Source: Virgisporangium ochraceum (GTDB taxonomy: Bacteria; Actinomycetota; Actinomycetes; Mycobacteriales; Micromonosporaceae). Taken from it: 35,243 nucleotides of DNA. Every line of letters starts with the position of its first letter. Positions within the stretch are counted from its first letter, which is position 1. Both the position numbers and the translations under genes were made by a program. The stretch lies in NCBI RefSeq assembly GCF_016863655.1, contig NZ_BOPH01000114.1:1-35243 (forward strand), written 5' to 3'. Shown piece after piece: positions 13,821 through 22,393 of the stretch. Under the pieces are notes generated by a model. The model searched no databases, had not been told where the DNA came from, and saw nothing but the letters and a program-made list of their open reading frames with translations.

Positions 13821-14768
13821 TCAGGCGCCGCGCAGGGTCGTGCTCGGCAGGACCCCGTAGGTCGCGCGGTAGACCGCGGTGAACCGGCTGTGGTTGGTGA
13901 AGCCCCACTGCGCGGCGACCGCGGCCATCGTCGTGTGCCGGGGGTCGGCGGCGACCAGCGCGCGGTGCGCGTGGTCGAGCCGGACGCGGCGCAGGTGCGC
14001 CATCGGGGTCGTCTCGAGGTGCCGGCGGAACGCCAGCTGCACCGCGCGGACGCTCACGTGCGCCGCCTCGGCGATGTCGACCACGGTGATCCCGCTCGCG
14101 GCGTGGTCGTCGATGTACGCGACCGCGCGCCGCAGCGTGACGCTCGACGCGTCCCGGCGATCCTCGATCGTCGGGTCGGTGAGCGCGGTGTTCGGGAACG
14201 TCGCGAGCGCCACCGACGCGAGGAGCTGGGCCGCGCTGTCCACGACCAGCGGCATCCCCGCCTCGGGGTTGCCGATGAGCTCGGCCACGTACCGGTGGGT
14301 GGTCCACCAGTGCTCACCGGCGGCGGGCGTCCGCGGGTCGAGGCTGGTGAACCGGATCGGTTCCGGTCGCCGGGCCGGCGCCGGGGCGGCGACCCGGGCC
14401 AGCAGGCCGGGGTCGAGGACACAGTTCGACACCGCGCCGGTCCACGTCGCGGTGTACGACAGGTCGGGATCGGACGTGAGGAACACGTCGCCCGGGCCGT
14501 ACCGCCGGTCGAAGCGGCCGCAGCGCCGCTCGACCCGCGCCGTCGACGAGCGGGTGACCACGAGCCGGTGCAGCGGGTCGGCGTCGAGGTGGAAGTGGTC
14601 GAGCACGTCGACGGTCTCGATGGCGAACGCGCCGGCGTCGGTGCGCCGGTGGCGGAAGACGTGCGGACTGTCGTCGGTCGGGCGGATCTTCATCGACGTG
14701 CCGTAGCAGCTGACCAGGAAGTCGTCGATGGCGTCCGTGCCGGTGAGGTCGAGCGTCGTGGTGTGCAG
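13821..14768 (-). CDS. AraC family regulator, probable CTG start
   Basis: An AraC-binding-like N-terminal domain is followed by a C-terminal double HTH (HVSVRAVQLAFRRHLETTPMAHLRRVRLDHAHRAL, then GFTNHSRFTAVYRATYG). The first ATG (14693) gives 290 residues but cuts off a stretch (TGTDAIDDFLVSCYG) that aligns with GAVEDLISQRYV in the paralogue next door. The only plausible earlier start is CTG at 14768, which has a strong GAGGGGG upstream and lies 12 bases after the paralogue's TGA. That gives 315 residues, the usual size. The two genes are a tandem duplicated, probably coupled pair. The ligand is unknown. Confidence 0.85.
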   Translation of the reverse strand: MHTTTLDLTGTDAIDDFLVSCYGTSMKIRPTDDSPHVFRHRRTDAGAFAIETVDVLDHFHLDADPLHRLVVTRSSTARVERRCGRFDRRYGPGDVFLTSDPDLSYTATWTGAVSNCVLDPGLLARVAAPAPARRPEPIRFTSLDPRTPAAGEHWWTTHRYVAELIGNPEAGMPLVVDSAAQLLASVALATFPNTALTDPTIEDRRDASSVTLRRAVAYIDDHAASGITVVDIAEAAHVSVRAVQLAFRRHLETTPMAHLRRVRLDHAHRALVAADPRHTTMAAVAAQWGFTNHSRFTAVYRATYGVLPSTTLRGA

Positions 14769-14780
14769 GGCGGCCCCCTC

Positions 14781-15755
14781 TCAGATCCCCAGCGTCTCGC
14801 CGGGTGACCGGCCGAAGATCCGCCGGTACTCGACGGCGAACCGGCCCGGTGCCGCGAAGCCCCACCGGCGGGCGATCTCCGCCACCGTGTCACCGCCGGT
14901 ACGGTTGCCGTTCTGCAGGTCGCGGTGCGCCCGCTCCATCCGGACCCGGCGCAGGTACCCGGTCGGCGACGTGCCGCGGTGCCGGGCGAACGCGGCCTGC
15001 AGGCCGCGGGCCTTGACGCCGCTGGCCGCGGCGATCTCCTCGATCGTCACCGGCCGGCCGGCGTTCGCGTCGATGTACGCGACCGCCCGCCGCACCGCCG
15101 CCGGGGCGACCGCGCCGGTACCGGTGTAGTCGACGCGCATCGTGGAGTTGGGGAACACCGCCAGCACCGCCGCGGCGGCGGCCTCCAGCACGCCGGCCAG
15201 GATCAGCGGGTGCTCCACGGCCGGCTGGGGACCCTCGAAGCTGCGGGCCACGAGCGCGGCCGTCGCGTGCCAGTGCCGGTTCATCGCCGGCGACACCGGC
15301 TCCATCCCGTCGAGCCGGAACTCCCCCGCCTCGACCCCCAGCCGGCCCGCCAGCCGGGTCACCACCTCCGCGGGCAGCTGCGTGATGGCGCTCTTCATGT
15401 GGTCGACGGAGATCCCGAGCGGAACACCGAGCGGGTACAGCAAGGAGTCGCCCGGCCCGGCCCGGCCGTGCTCGCCGCGCGCCGTGAGCTCGAAGCGCCC
15501 GTCGATCATGCCGATCAGCAGGATCGCGTCGAACGGGTCGGCCCTGATCGACACCGACGCCCCGTACGTCATCCGGTCGACGGTCACCCCGGCGGCCCAG
15601 GCCGCCCGCGAGCGGAACACCAGCTCGCGGGAGCCGCCGGACATGCGCGGCCGGTGGTTGACGTACCGCTGGGAGATCAGGTCCTCGACCGCGCCCAGGT
15701 CGCGCAGATCGGTGCGGTCACGCTGGACCGGCACCCGGGCGGACGCAGGGTCCAC
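14781..15755 (-). CDS. AraC family regulator (paralogue, upstream in operon)
   Basis: The product has 324 residues. The N-terminal AraC-binding-like domain covers about 20-190. The C-terminal HTH pair covers about 220-320 (IEEIAAASGVKARGLQAAFARHRGTSPTGYLRRVRMERAH, then RRWGFAAPGRFAVEYRRIFGRSPGETLG). I chose the GTG at 15755 because a textbook GGGAGG lies five bases before it; a longer open frame upstream lacks such a site. It shares the AVAYID segment and the whole HTH layout with the AraC gene behind it. A TGTGCG-N5-CGCACA repeat lies about 50 bases upstream. Confidence 0.92.
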   Translation of the reverse strand: MDPASARVPVQRDRTDLRDLGAVEDLISQRYVNHRPRMSGGSRELVFRSRAAWAAGVTVDRMTYGASVSIRADPFDAILLIGMIDGRFELTARGEHGRAGPGDSLLYPLGVPLGISVDHMKSAITQLPAEVVTRLAGRLGVEAGEFRLDGMEPVSPAMNRHWHATAALVARSFEGPQPAVEHPLILAGVLEAAAAAVLAVFPNSTMRVDYTGTGAVAPAAVRRAVAYIDANAGRPVTIEEIAAASGVKARGLQAAFARHRGTSPTGYLRRVRMERAHRDLQNGNRTGGDTVAEIARRWGFAAPGRFAVEYRRIFGRSPGETLGI

Positions 15756-15805
15756 GCCAGCCTCCCTCGCACTCCGCGCGGCCGGTGTACGCCTGGCGCG
15801 AAGGC

Positions 15806-15822
15806 TGTGCGCCGAACGCACA
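15806..15822. promoter_or_regulatory. Inverted repeat TGTGCG-N5-CGCACA upstream of AraC pair
   Basis: Perfect six-base arms around CCGAA, in the leader of the second AraC gene. It is similar to the repeat at 13769-13783. Candidate operator for one of the AraC proteins. Confidence 0.45.
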
Positions 15823-15833
15823 CCGGAACCGTT

Positions 15834-15885
15834 CGAGTGTCGCCCTTCGCACCCGGCGTGTAACCACACGCACGGGTGACACTCG
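15834..15885. terminator. Nested hairpin after DUF3500 gene
   Basis: Outer arms CGAGTGTCGCCC (15834-15845) and GGGTGACACTCG (15874-15885) have one mismatch. Inside them, GCGTGT-AACC-ACACGC (15856-15871) forms a second perfect hairpin. It begins three bases after the end of the DUF3500 gene on the minus strand and fits a terminator. Confidence 0.65.
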
Positions 15886-15888
15886 CGG

Positions 15889-16830
15889 TCAGGCGTGGGA
15901 GGTGGCCCGGTGCTCCGCGAGGATGTCGTCGCCGAAGTCGGCGCCGGGGCGGCGCAGCACGGTGTGGGCGTGGTTGCCGCCGTCGTCCTGGTTGTCGTAC
16001 TCGATCAGCAGGTCCGGCGACTGCACCCGGTAGTAGTGCCGCCCGCCCGGCTCGGTAGAACCCTCCCAGGCGAAGTGCAGGCGGCCCAGGTCGATCCGCG
16101 CGGTCTCGGCCGCGGCCAGGTCGGCCGGCAGCCGGCCCAGGTAGACGTGCAGCAGCCGCCACATCAGCTCGCGTGCCCGCGGGGGCAGGTCGGACGCGGC
16201 GACGCCGGCGGCGCGCAGGTCGGGGTCGAGGTCGGCCCGCCGGCCGCTGCGGATGTCCGGCGGCGGCTCGTCGGCGACGATCGCGGCCGACCGGTGCTTC
16301 GGCTCCAGCTCGGCCAGCAGCGCCCGCGCCACGTCCTCCTCCGGTGCCAGCGGACGCAGCACCATCGCGCCCGCGTGCCCCATACGGGCCGGGTTCGCGC
16401 CGAGGAACACCGGCGTCGGCGCGACCCGGTCACCCTCGAGGGTCATCGACACCGACAGGTGGTGGCCCTCGAACCGCCACCCCCACATGTCGCCCTCGTC
16501 GGGGCCGCCGAACAGCACGACGGAGTAGTCGTCGCTGCGACGGCCGCGGCGCCAGTTCTCGGCCCGGTCGAGGACCTCCTCCAGCGCCATCACGGCCATC
16601 GCCTGCGCGTAGGCGGCCGGGCTGAGCGCGGTGGCGAGCAGCCGGTGCGCCAGCTTGCGGCCGTCGGTGCCGAGCTCGCACAGGGAGGCGCCCGGACGCG
16701 ACATCGGCACGTACTCGATCCACCGGCGCTGCCCGTCGGCGAACGGAAGGCGCACCTTCTGCCGCACCTCGTCGGAGACCGCGGTGAGCAGTGCCGATGC
16801 CGCCGTACGCATCGTCGATGCCGTTGCCAT
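15889..16830 (-). CDS. DUF3500 family protein
   Basis: The product has 313 residues. It resembles the DUF3500 family over its whole length: RLPFADGQRRWIEYVP, RPGASLCELG, LMALEEVLDRAEN-type helix, DDYSVVLFGGPDEGDMWGWRFEGHHLSVSMT, FLGANPA, HVYLGRLP, and GRHYYRVQSPDLLIEYDNQDDGGNHAHTVLR. The repeated His/Asp/Glu residues suggest metal binding, but no activity is established. The ATG at 16830 is preferred: TAATGT, a good -10, lies seven bases before it; a GTG at 16839 overlaps that box. It lies 10 bases after DUF1203. Confidence 0.88.
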   Translation of the reverse strand: MATASTMRTAASALLTAVSDEVRQKVRLPFADGQRRWIEYVPMSRPGASLCELGTDGRKLAHRLLATALSPAAYAQAMAVMALEEVLDRAENWRRGRRSDDYSVVLFGGPDEGDMWGWRFEGHHLSVSMTLEGDRVAPTPVFLGANPARMGHAGAMVLRPLAPEEDVARALLAELEPKHRSAAIVADEPPPDIRSGRRADLDPDLRAAGVAASDLPPRARELMWRLLHVYLGRLPADLAAAETARIDLGRLHFAWEGSTEPGGRHYYRVQSPDLLIEYDNQDDGGNHAHTVLRRPGADFGDDILAEHRATSHA

Positions 16831-16840
16831 GCCTTTCACA

Positions 16841-17320
16841 TTACGGTGATCCGACGGGTCGCGCCTCGAACATCAGGCAGCCGGCGGACGCGCTGCGCAC
16901 GTGCGCGAACGCCACCGACGGCTGGGCCAGCACGGCGCGGACCGCCGCCTCGTGGTCCTCGCCCGGCCCGACGAACGTGATGTGGTCGTAGGCCCGGACC
17001 CCGTGGTGGTCGAACGGGTTGATCATCCGCCGTCCGTCGAGGAACGCCGGCGGGTACCGCCCGGTCGTCGCGTAGCCGGCGCACGCGTCGGCGTGGACGA
17101 ACACCGGACCGGCCTCCATCCACGGCGACGGCGCCGTCCACGGCGAGTACGTGATCAACGCGATCCGCTCGCCGGCGCCGGACCCGCGCAGGCAGCACCG
17201 CAGCGGCTCCCGGCCCTCGGCGTCGAACGGGGTCCACGGGTTGCCGAACTCGTCCCCGCCCGCCGAACGCATCGCCGCGAGCCGGTCCGGGTCGATCGGA
17301 AGAAACCGCACGTCACTCAT
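16841..17320 (-). CDS. DUF1203 family protein
   Basis: The product has 159 residues and matches the DUF1203 pattern: PLRCCLRGSGAGERIALITYSPW near the middle, GPVFVHADAC(A)GY, a proline-rich YPPAFLDGR turn, and C-terminal AYDHITFVGPGED followed by the AFAHVRSASAGCLMFEARP end. The paired CC and HADAC residues hint at a metal or redox site (inference). Its function is unknown. It ends 10 bases before the DUF3500 start on the same strand, so the two are probably one transcript. Confidence 0.88.
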   Translation of the reverse strand: MSDVRFLPIDPDRLAAMRSAGGDEFGNPWTPFDAEGREPLRCCLRGSGAGERIALITYSPWTAPSPWMEAGPVFVHADACAGYATTGRYPPAFLDGRRMINPFDHHGVRAYDHITFVGPGEDHEAAVRAVLAQPSVAFAHVRSASAGCLMFEARPVGSP

Positions 17321-17362
17321 GCGATCGAGCCTGCCCCGTCCGGGCCGCGCCGTCTGGCGGCA

Positions 17363-18127
17363 TTAGGACGTCGCGTTCCCGTCGGCCGGCACGAGCGGCG
17401 GTGGCGGTGCCGACCGGAACCCGATGCCGTGGTACCGGGCGGCGATCCGGTACTCGGCCACCGCCAGCAGCGTCACCACGACCGCGCCACCCACCGACGT
17501 CACCAGCGCCAGCGTGTCCGGGACCCCGGTGTCCTCCCAGTTGCCGTACAGGCGGTCGACCACCACGGCCGTCCAGGCGAACAGCGGCATCACCAGCGGA
17601 CGCAGGAGCGGGCTGCCGTCGATGGCCCGGTACCCGTGCACCCACGCGTAGTACGGGATCGTGAACGCGGCGAGGGCCAGCTGGATGCCGACATAGAACA
17701 TCACCAGTGCCACGAGCGGGTTCTGCCTGCTGGCGTTGTCCGGCGTGAAGCCCGCCTTGGTGACCAGGTAGGCGCCGCCCAGCAGCACCCCGAGCAGCAG
17801 CATCGAGGTCACCGGGCCGTGCCACATGCGGCTCCAGGTCTCCCGCCGGTCGCGCGAGACCAGCACCATGACGGCGACCAGCAGCAGGTACAGCGGAACG
17901 ACAGCCGCCCCGCAGAACGTGAACATGACGATCATGCGCACGAACGCGTCGACCGGCCCGAGGGACCCGTAGACCGCCCACAGCACGAGCCCGGTCACCA
18001 GGCTCACCCCCGCCCGCAGCCGGTTCATCCCGGCGACGGCCGGCTCCTCCGGCCCGTGCACGTACCGCGGCCGGAAGATCCCCCTGGCCAGCAGGAACCC
18101 GGGAAACGCGAGATACACCCACTCCAC
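17363..18127 (-). CDS. Multi-pass membrane protein, unknown function
   Basis: The product has 254 residues from a GTG. Around six or seven hydrophobic segments are visible (about 2-16, 38-58, 62-88, 105-126, 135-160, 175-192, 202-224). Polar loops include RPRYVHGPEEP, SRDRRETWSRMWHG and GFTPDNASRQNP. I do not recognise a family. The start is set by TAGCAT (18136-18141), eight bases before the GTG at 18127. It lies 50 bases downstream of helY and 42 upstream of DUF1203 on the same strand. Confidence 0.8.
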   Translation of the reverse strand: MEWVYLAFPGFLLARGIFRPRYVHGPEEPAVAGMNRLRAGVSLVTGLVLWAVYGSLGPVDAFVRMIVMFTFCGAAVVPLYLLLVAVMVLVSRDRRETWSRMWHGPVTSMLLLGVLLGGAYLVTKAGFTPDNASRQNPLVALVMFYVGIQLALAAFTIPYYAWVHGYRAIDGSPLLRPLVMPLFAWTAVVVDRLYGNWEDTGVPDTLALVTSVGGAVVVTLLAVAEYRIAARYHGIGFRSAPPPPLVPADGNATS

Positions 18128-18135
18128 GGCCGGGC

Positions 18136-18141
18136 ATGCTA
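18136..18141 (-). promoter_or_regulatory. -10 box of the membrane-protein gene
   Basis: TAGCAT on the minus strand, eight bases before GTG 18127; no ribosome binding site between, as in leaderless genes. Confidence 0.5.
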
Positions 18142-18177
18142 GCCGGCCCGTACCGGAAGGCGATTTTCCGGGACCGG

Positions 18178-20967
18178 CTACGCCATCGCGCTGTACGCCA
18201 GCACCCCGCGCCGGACCGCGTCCATCGCCGACCGGGCGGTTTTGCGCAGCTCCGCGTCGCCGGCCTCGGACAGCTGGCCGAGCAGGTCGAGCACCTGCCG
18301 CGCCCACCGCACGAAGTCGCCGGCCGGCATGTCACCGTCGAGGCCGTGCGCGCTCGCCAGCACCTTGGCCAGCGACTCGCCGCGCGCCCACCGGTACATC
18401 GGCCAGACGAAGCCGAGGTCGGGTTCGCGGGTCAGGGTCAGGCCGCGGTCGCCCTCGTCGGCGCTGAGCCGCGCCCAGATCGCCCGCGTCGCGTCGATCG
18501 CGTCGCCGACCGGTCCGCGCGGCGCCGAGGCCCGCTCCTCGGACTCGCGGCGGCTCTCGTACAGGACGACGGAGACGGCCGCGGCCAGATCCGCCGGCCC
18601 GAGCCCCTTCCAGATCCCCGACCGGAGACACTCGGCGACCAGCAGGTCGGCCTCGGTCCAGATCCGCGACAGCATCCGGCCGGCGTCGGTGACCTGCCCG
18701 TCGGCGCCGAGATAGCCGCGGTCGGCGAGCAGGCCGCAGACCTTGTCGAACGTGCGGGCCAGCGACCCCGTTCGCGCCGCCACCTTGGCGCGCAGCCCCT
18801 CGGTCTCGCGGTGCAGCCGCCAGCGGCGCTCGGCCCAGCGCGCGTGCTCCTCGCGGTCGGGGCACGCGTGGCACGGGTGCGCCCGCAGCGCCGCCCGGTA
18901 CTCGACCAGCTGCGGGTCGTCGGCCGCTCCCCCGCGTCCCGCCGCGCCCCTGCCACGCTGACGCCGCGCACCCTTCGACGGGTCGAAACCGCGACCCGAA
19001 CCGCGCCGGTCGGTCAGACCCGAGCCGTTCGCGGCGTTGCGCAGCGACGCCGCGAGGTCGCGGCGTTCCTGCGGCGACCGCGGGTTGAAGTGCTTCGGGA
19101 CCCGCACGCGCGCCAACGGTTCCACCGGCGCGGCGAAGTCGGTGGCGGCGACGCGGCCGGCCCAGCGGTCCTCGGTGAGGACCATCGGGCGCGGTTCGCC
19201 GAACCCGCCGGTGCCCGGGTCGAGCACCACCGCGAGCCCGGCGCGGCGGCCCGACGGCACCCGGATCACGTCGCCGACCCGCAGCCGCTCCAGCGAGCCG
19301 ACCGCCGCGGCCCGCTGCTGCGCCGCGCCGTCGCGGGCGAGCGTGCGCTCCCGCTCGGTGATCGCGATGCGCACGTTGAAGTACCCGTCGAAGTCGCCGA
19401 GGTGGCAGGCCATCGACCGCGCGTACTGGTCCATCGCCTCGGTGTGCTTCTGCACCTGTCGCGCGATGCCGACCACCGACCGGTCGGCCTGGAACTGTGC
19501 GAACGAGCTCTCCAGCAGCTCGCGGGCGGCGGACGCGCCGACGCTGCCGACGAGGTTGACCGCCATGTTGTACGACGGCCGGAAGCTCGACTTCAGCGGG
19601 TACGTGCGCGTCGACGCGAGCCCGGCGACGTGCTGCGGGTCGACCTCCGGCGCCCACACCACCACCGCGTGCCCCTCGACGTCGATGCCGCGGCGGCCGG
19701 CCCGGCCGGTGAGCTGCGTGTACTCCCCCGGCGTCAGGTCGGCGTGCTGCTCGCCGTTGAACTTCACCAGCCGTTCCAGCACCACGCAGCGCGCCGGCAT
19801 GTTGATGCCCAGCGCCAGGGTCTCGGTCGCGAACACCGCCTTGACCAGCCCGCGGACGAACAGCTCCTCGACGACCTCCTTGAACACCGGCAGCATGCCG
19901 GCGTGGTGGGCGGCGAGGCCGCGCTCGAGCCCGTCGAGCCACTCCCAGTAGCCGAGCACGTTGAGGTCCTCGGCCGGGATGTCGCGGATGCGCTCCTCGA
20001 CGATCGCGCGGATCTCGGCGCGTTCGTCGGGCGCGTTGAGCCGCAGGCCCGCGGCCAGGCACTGCTGCACGGCCGCCGCGCAGCCGGCGCGGCTGAAGAT
20101 GAACAGGATCGCCGGCAGCAGCCCTTCCCGGTCGAGCCGCTCGACGATCTCGTACCGCAGCGGCGTCGCCTTGCGGCGCGACCGGTAGCCGCGCCGGTCG
20201 TCGACCCAGTCGAGGCGGCGGAGTTGCTCGCGGGTGTACCGCAGCAGCTCCGGGTGGACCTCGTGGTGCTCGGCCGCCTCCTGGTCGTGGAACAGGTCGA
20301 ACATCCGCTTGCCGACGAGCATGTGCTGCCACAGCGGCACGGGCCGGTGCTCGGTGACCACCACCTCGGTCTCGCCGCGCACGGTGACCAGCCAGTCAGC
20401 GAACTCCTCGGCGTTGGAGACGGTGGCGGACAGGGACACCAGCGTGACCGACTCGGGCAGGTGGATGATCACCTCCTCCCACACCGCGCCGCGGAACCGG
20501 TCGGCGAGGTAGTGAACCTCGTCCATGACCACGTAGCTCAGGCCGGTCAGGGCCGGTGAGCCCGCGTACAGCATGTTGCGCAGGACCTCGGTGGTCATGA
20601 CCACCACGGGCGCGTCGCCGTTGATCGCGTTGTCGCCGGTGAGCAGGCCCACCTTGTCGACGCCGTGGGTCTGCACGAGGTCGTTGTACTTCTGGTTCGA
20701 CAACGCCTTGATCGGCGTGGTGTAGAAGCACTTCCGCCCCTGCCGCAGGGCCAGGAACACCGCGAACTCACCGACGACGGTCTTTCCCGCGCCGGTGGGC
20801 GCGCAGACGAGGACGCCCGAGCCCTTCTCCAGGGACTTGCAGGCGTCGACCTGGAACGGGTCGGGCTCGAACGGGAGGTCGGCCGTGAACTCGGTGAAGG
20901 CCGGATGCTCTTTGGCTTCGAGGGCCCTGGCACGGGAGTCGGCGTACCGCTGGGCCGGGGAGGTCAT
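18178..20967 (-). CDS. helY: HelY, Ski2/Mtr4-like DEVH helicase
   Basis: The product has 929 residues. Helicase motif I is APTGAGKT (56-63), motif Ia TTPIKALSNQKY, motif II DEVH (149-152), motif III SLSATVSN, motif IV region AILFIFSRAGC, motif V ATETLALGINMPA, and motif VI QLTGRAGRRGID. A C-terminal DSHCT-type domain follows (about 760-925), with an HxxHACPDREEHARWAERR segment before it. Actinobacterial HelY is an ATP-driven 3'-5' RNA/DNA helicase of the Ski2 superfamily. In mycobacteria helY follows tatA-tatC; here it lies about 8 kb away from them. It is leaderless: TAGCCT, six bases, ATG. Confidence 0.95.
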   Translation of the reverse strand: MTSPAQRYADSRARALEAKEHPAFTEFTADLPFEPDPFQVDACKSLEKGSGVLVCAPTGAGKTVVGEFAVFLALRQGRKCFYTTPIKALSNQKYNDLVQTHGVDKVGLLTGDNAINGDAPVVVMTTEVLRNMLYAGSPALTGLSYVVMDEVHYLADRFRGAVWEEVIIHLPESVTLVSLSATVSNAEEFADWLVTVRGETEVVVTEHRPVPLWQHMLVGKRMFDLFHDQEAAEHHEVHPELLRYTREQLRRLDWVDDRRGYRSRRKATPLRYEIVERLDREGLLPAILFIFSRAGCAAAVQQCLAAGLRLNAPDERAEIRAIVEERIRDIPAEDLNVLGYWEWLDGLERGLAAHHAGMLPVFKEVVEELFVRGLVKAVFATETLALGINMPARCVVLERLVKFNGEQHADLTPGEYTQLTGRAGRRGIDVEGHAVVVWAPEVDPQHVAGLASTRTYPLKSSFRPSYNMAVNLVGSVGASAARELLESSFAQFQADRSVVGIARQVQKHTEAMDQYARSMACHLGDFDGYFNVRIAITERERTLARDGAAQQRAAAVGSLERLRVGDVIRVPSGRRAGLAVVLDPGTGGFGEPRPMVLTEDRWAGRVAATDFAAPVEPLARVRVPKHFNPRSPQERRDLAASLRNAANGSGLTDRRGSGRGFDPSKGARRQRGRGAAGRGGAADDPQLVEYRAALRAHPCHACPDREEHARWAERRWRLHRETEGLRAKVAARTGSLARTFDKVCGLLADRGYLGADGQVTDAGRMLSRIWTEADLLVAECLRSGIWKGLGPADLAAAVSVVLYESRRESEERASAPRGPVGDAIDATRAIWARLSADEGDRGLTLTREPDLGFVWPMYRWARGESLAKVLASAHGLDGDMPAGDFVRWARQVLDLLGQLSEAGDAELRKTARSAMDAVRRGVLAYSAMA

Positions 20968-20973
20968 GCCCCA

Positions 20974-20979
20974 AGGCTA
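20974..20979 (-). promoter_or_regulatory. -10 box of helY
   Basis: TAGCCT on the minus strand, then six bases (TGGGGC) and ATG 20967. Confidence 0.55.
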
Positions 20980-21007
20980 GGTCAGGCCCGTGACGAACGC
21001 CTGCGGG

Positions 21008-21013
21008 TATCCT
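21008..21013 (+). promoter_or_regulatory. -10 box of the HAD gene
   Basis: TATCCT, eight bases, then GTG at 21022. It lies back to back with the helY promoter in a 54-base gap. Confidence 0.5.
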
Positions 21014-21021
21014 CGCCCCCT

Positions 21022-21705
21022 GTGAAGGCCGTCCTCTTCGACTTCCACGGAACGCTCGCCCAGGTCGAGGAGCCGACCGACTGGGTGCTCAACGCCGCGG
21101 CGGCACTCGGCGCCGACCTCACGCCGTCGGCCGCGCGACGCCTGGCCGACGAGCTGATCCTGGCGGGACGCGCCGGCGGTCCCCTGCCGAGCGTCGTACC
21201 CCCGTCGGTGCGGACCGCCTGGGACCGCCGAGACCTGACCATGGACGACCACCGCACCGCCTACACGGCCCTGGCCGCCGGCGTCGACTCCGGCATCGAC
21301 GGCCTGCCCACGGCCCTCTACGACCGCCTCCTCACCCCCGACGGCTGGCGCGCCTACGCCGACGCAGTGCCGGTGCTGCGCCGGCTCCACGGGGCGGGCG
21401 TGCGGGTGGCGGTGGTGAGCAACATCGGCTTCGACGTCCGTCCGGTCGCCGAGGGCCTCGGCCTGGCTCCCTTCGTCGACGCGTACGCCCTGTCGTACGA
21501 GGTCGGCCACTGCAAGCCGGCGCCGGAGATCTTCCGGGCGGCCTGCGCGGACCTGGGCGTCGACCCCCGCGACACGGTGATGGTCGGCGACACCCCGGCC
21601 GACGCGGGAGCCGTCTCGGCCGGCTGCCGGTGCCTCATCCTCCCGGTCAGCCCTGCCGGCGCCGAACACGGCCTCGCGGCCGTCCTCCCCCTCCTCGACG
21701 CATAA
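21022..21705 (+). CDS. HAD family hydrolase with DFHGT motif I
   Basis: The product has 227 residues. Motif I is LFDFHGTLA (D7, with H9 where phosphatases have the acid/base Asp), motif II VVSNIGFD, motif III CKPAPEIF and motif IV VGDTPADAG. A helical cap lies at about 20-100. The nucleophile is intact, but the second Asp is His, which is seen in a subset of actinobacterial HADs and may change substrate or rate. The GTG at 21022 begins right at the fold's first strand. It is divergent from helY and convergent with a TetR gene. Confidence 0.88.
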   Translation: MKAVLFDFHGTLAQVEEPTDWVLNAAAALGADLTPSAARRLADELILAGRAGGPLPSVVPPSVRTAWDRRDLTMDDHRTAYTALAAGVDSGIDGLPTALYDRLLTPDGWRAYADAVPVLRRLHGAGVRVAVVSNIGFDVRPVAEGLGLAPFVDAYALSYEVGHCKPAPEIFRAACADLGVDPRDTVMVGDTPADAGAVSAGCRCLILPVSPAGAEHGLAAVLPLLDA

Positions 21706-21772
21706 CCGTCTGCCCCACGTGGAAGCCGTCCGTCCGGCGGAGCACCGTGGCGGCGCCGCGCACACCGCGTTT

Positions 21773-21803
21773 GGCATCCTAGGAGGCTAGGCTGGTTGCT
21801 CCG
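21773..21803 (+). repeat. Copy 2 of the duplicated 31-bp promoter-like element
   Basis: GGCATCCTAGGAGGCTAGG, then CTGGTTGCTCCG. Matches 29 of 31 bases with the copy at 3534-3564 and, like it, lies between convergent genes and just before the 3' end of the minus-strand gene, here the TetR regulator. The bases before it (GCGCACACCGCG) also partly resemble those before copy 1. Confidence 0.55.
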
Positions 21804-21826
21804 ATGCCGGCACCCGGCGGCGGCGG

Positions 21827-22393
21827 TCAGCGCAGGTAGCGCTCGATCGCGTGCCGGATCTGCTCCGGCGTCATCGGGTCGGTCGACAGGGCGCTGTGCA
21901 GCACCAGCCCCTCGATCAGCGCGTCGAGCTCGCGGGCCGTCGTCGGGTCGAAGTGGCGTTCCAGGGCGCGGCGGCTGCGGGCCATCCACGCCTGCGTCAC
22001 CGCCTTCAGCGCCGGGTTGCGGGCCGCCGCCACGTACAGCTCCACGCTCAGCACGAGATCGGCACCGGAGCCGGCGCCGAGCAGGTCGTCGGCGACCAGC
22101 GTCACCACGGCCTCGATGGCCTCGGCACGGTTTCCCGCGGCGTCCATCCGCTCGTCGAAGACCCGGGCGGCCCGTTCGGCGTGCCGGGTGAACGCCTCGG
22201 TGAGCACCTCGTCGAGCGACGCGAAGTGGTACGTCATCGAGCCCAGCGGCACGTCCGCGACCCGGGCGATCTCCCGGTGGGTCGTGCCGGCCACCCCCCG
22301 CTCGGCGATGACCGCCAGCGCGGCGTCGACCAGACGGTCCCGCCGTCCGGGGTCGTACCGGCGCGGACGGCGCCCGGTCACCTCAGCACTCAT
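21827..22393 (-). CDS. TetR family regulator
   Basis: The product has 188 residues. The N-terminal HTH is at about 15-60 (RRDRLVDAALAVIAERGVAGTTHREIARVADVPLGSMTYHF) and is followed by a ligand-binding helical domain ending in PMTPEQIRHAIERYL. The start at ATG 22393 is set by TACGCT seven bases upstream; that box lies inside a palindrome covering the start codon. It is divergent from an MFS gene whose own start carries a related palindrome, so it very likely represses both. Confidence 0.92.
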   Translation of the reverse strand: MSAEVTGRRPRRYDPGRRDRLVDAALAVIAERGVAGTTHREIARVADVPLGSMTYHFASLDEVLTEAFTRHAERAARVFDERMDAAGNRAEAIEAVVTLVADDLLGAGSGADLVLSVELYVAAARNPALKAVTQAWMARSRRALERHFDPTTARELDALIEGLVLHSALSTDPMTPEQIRHAIERYLR

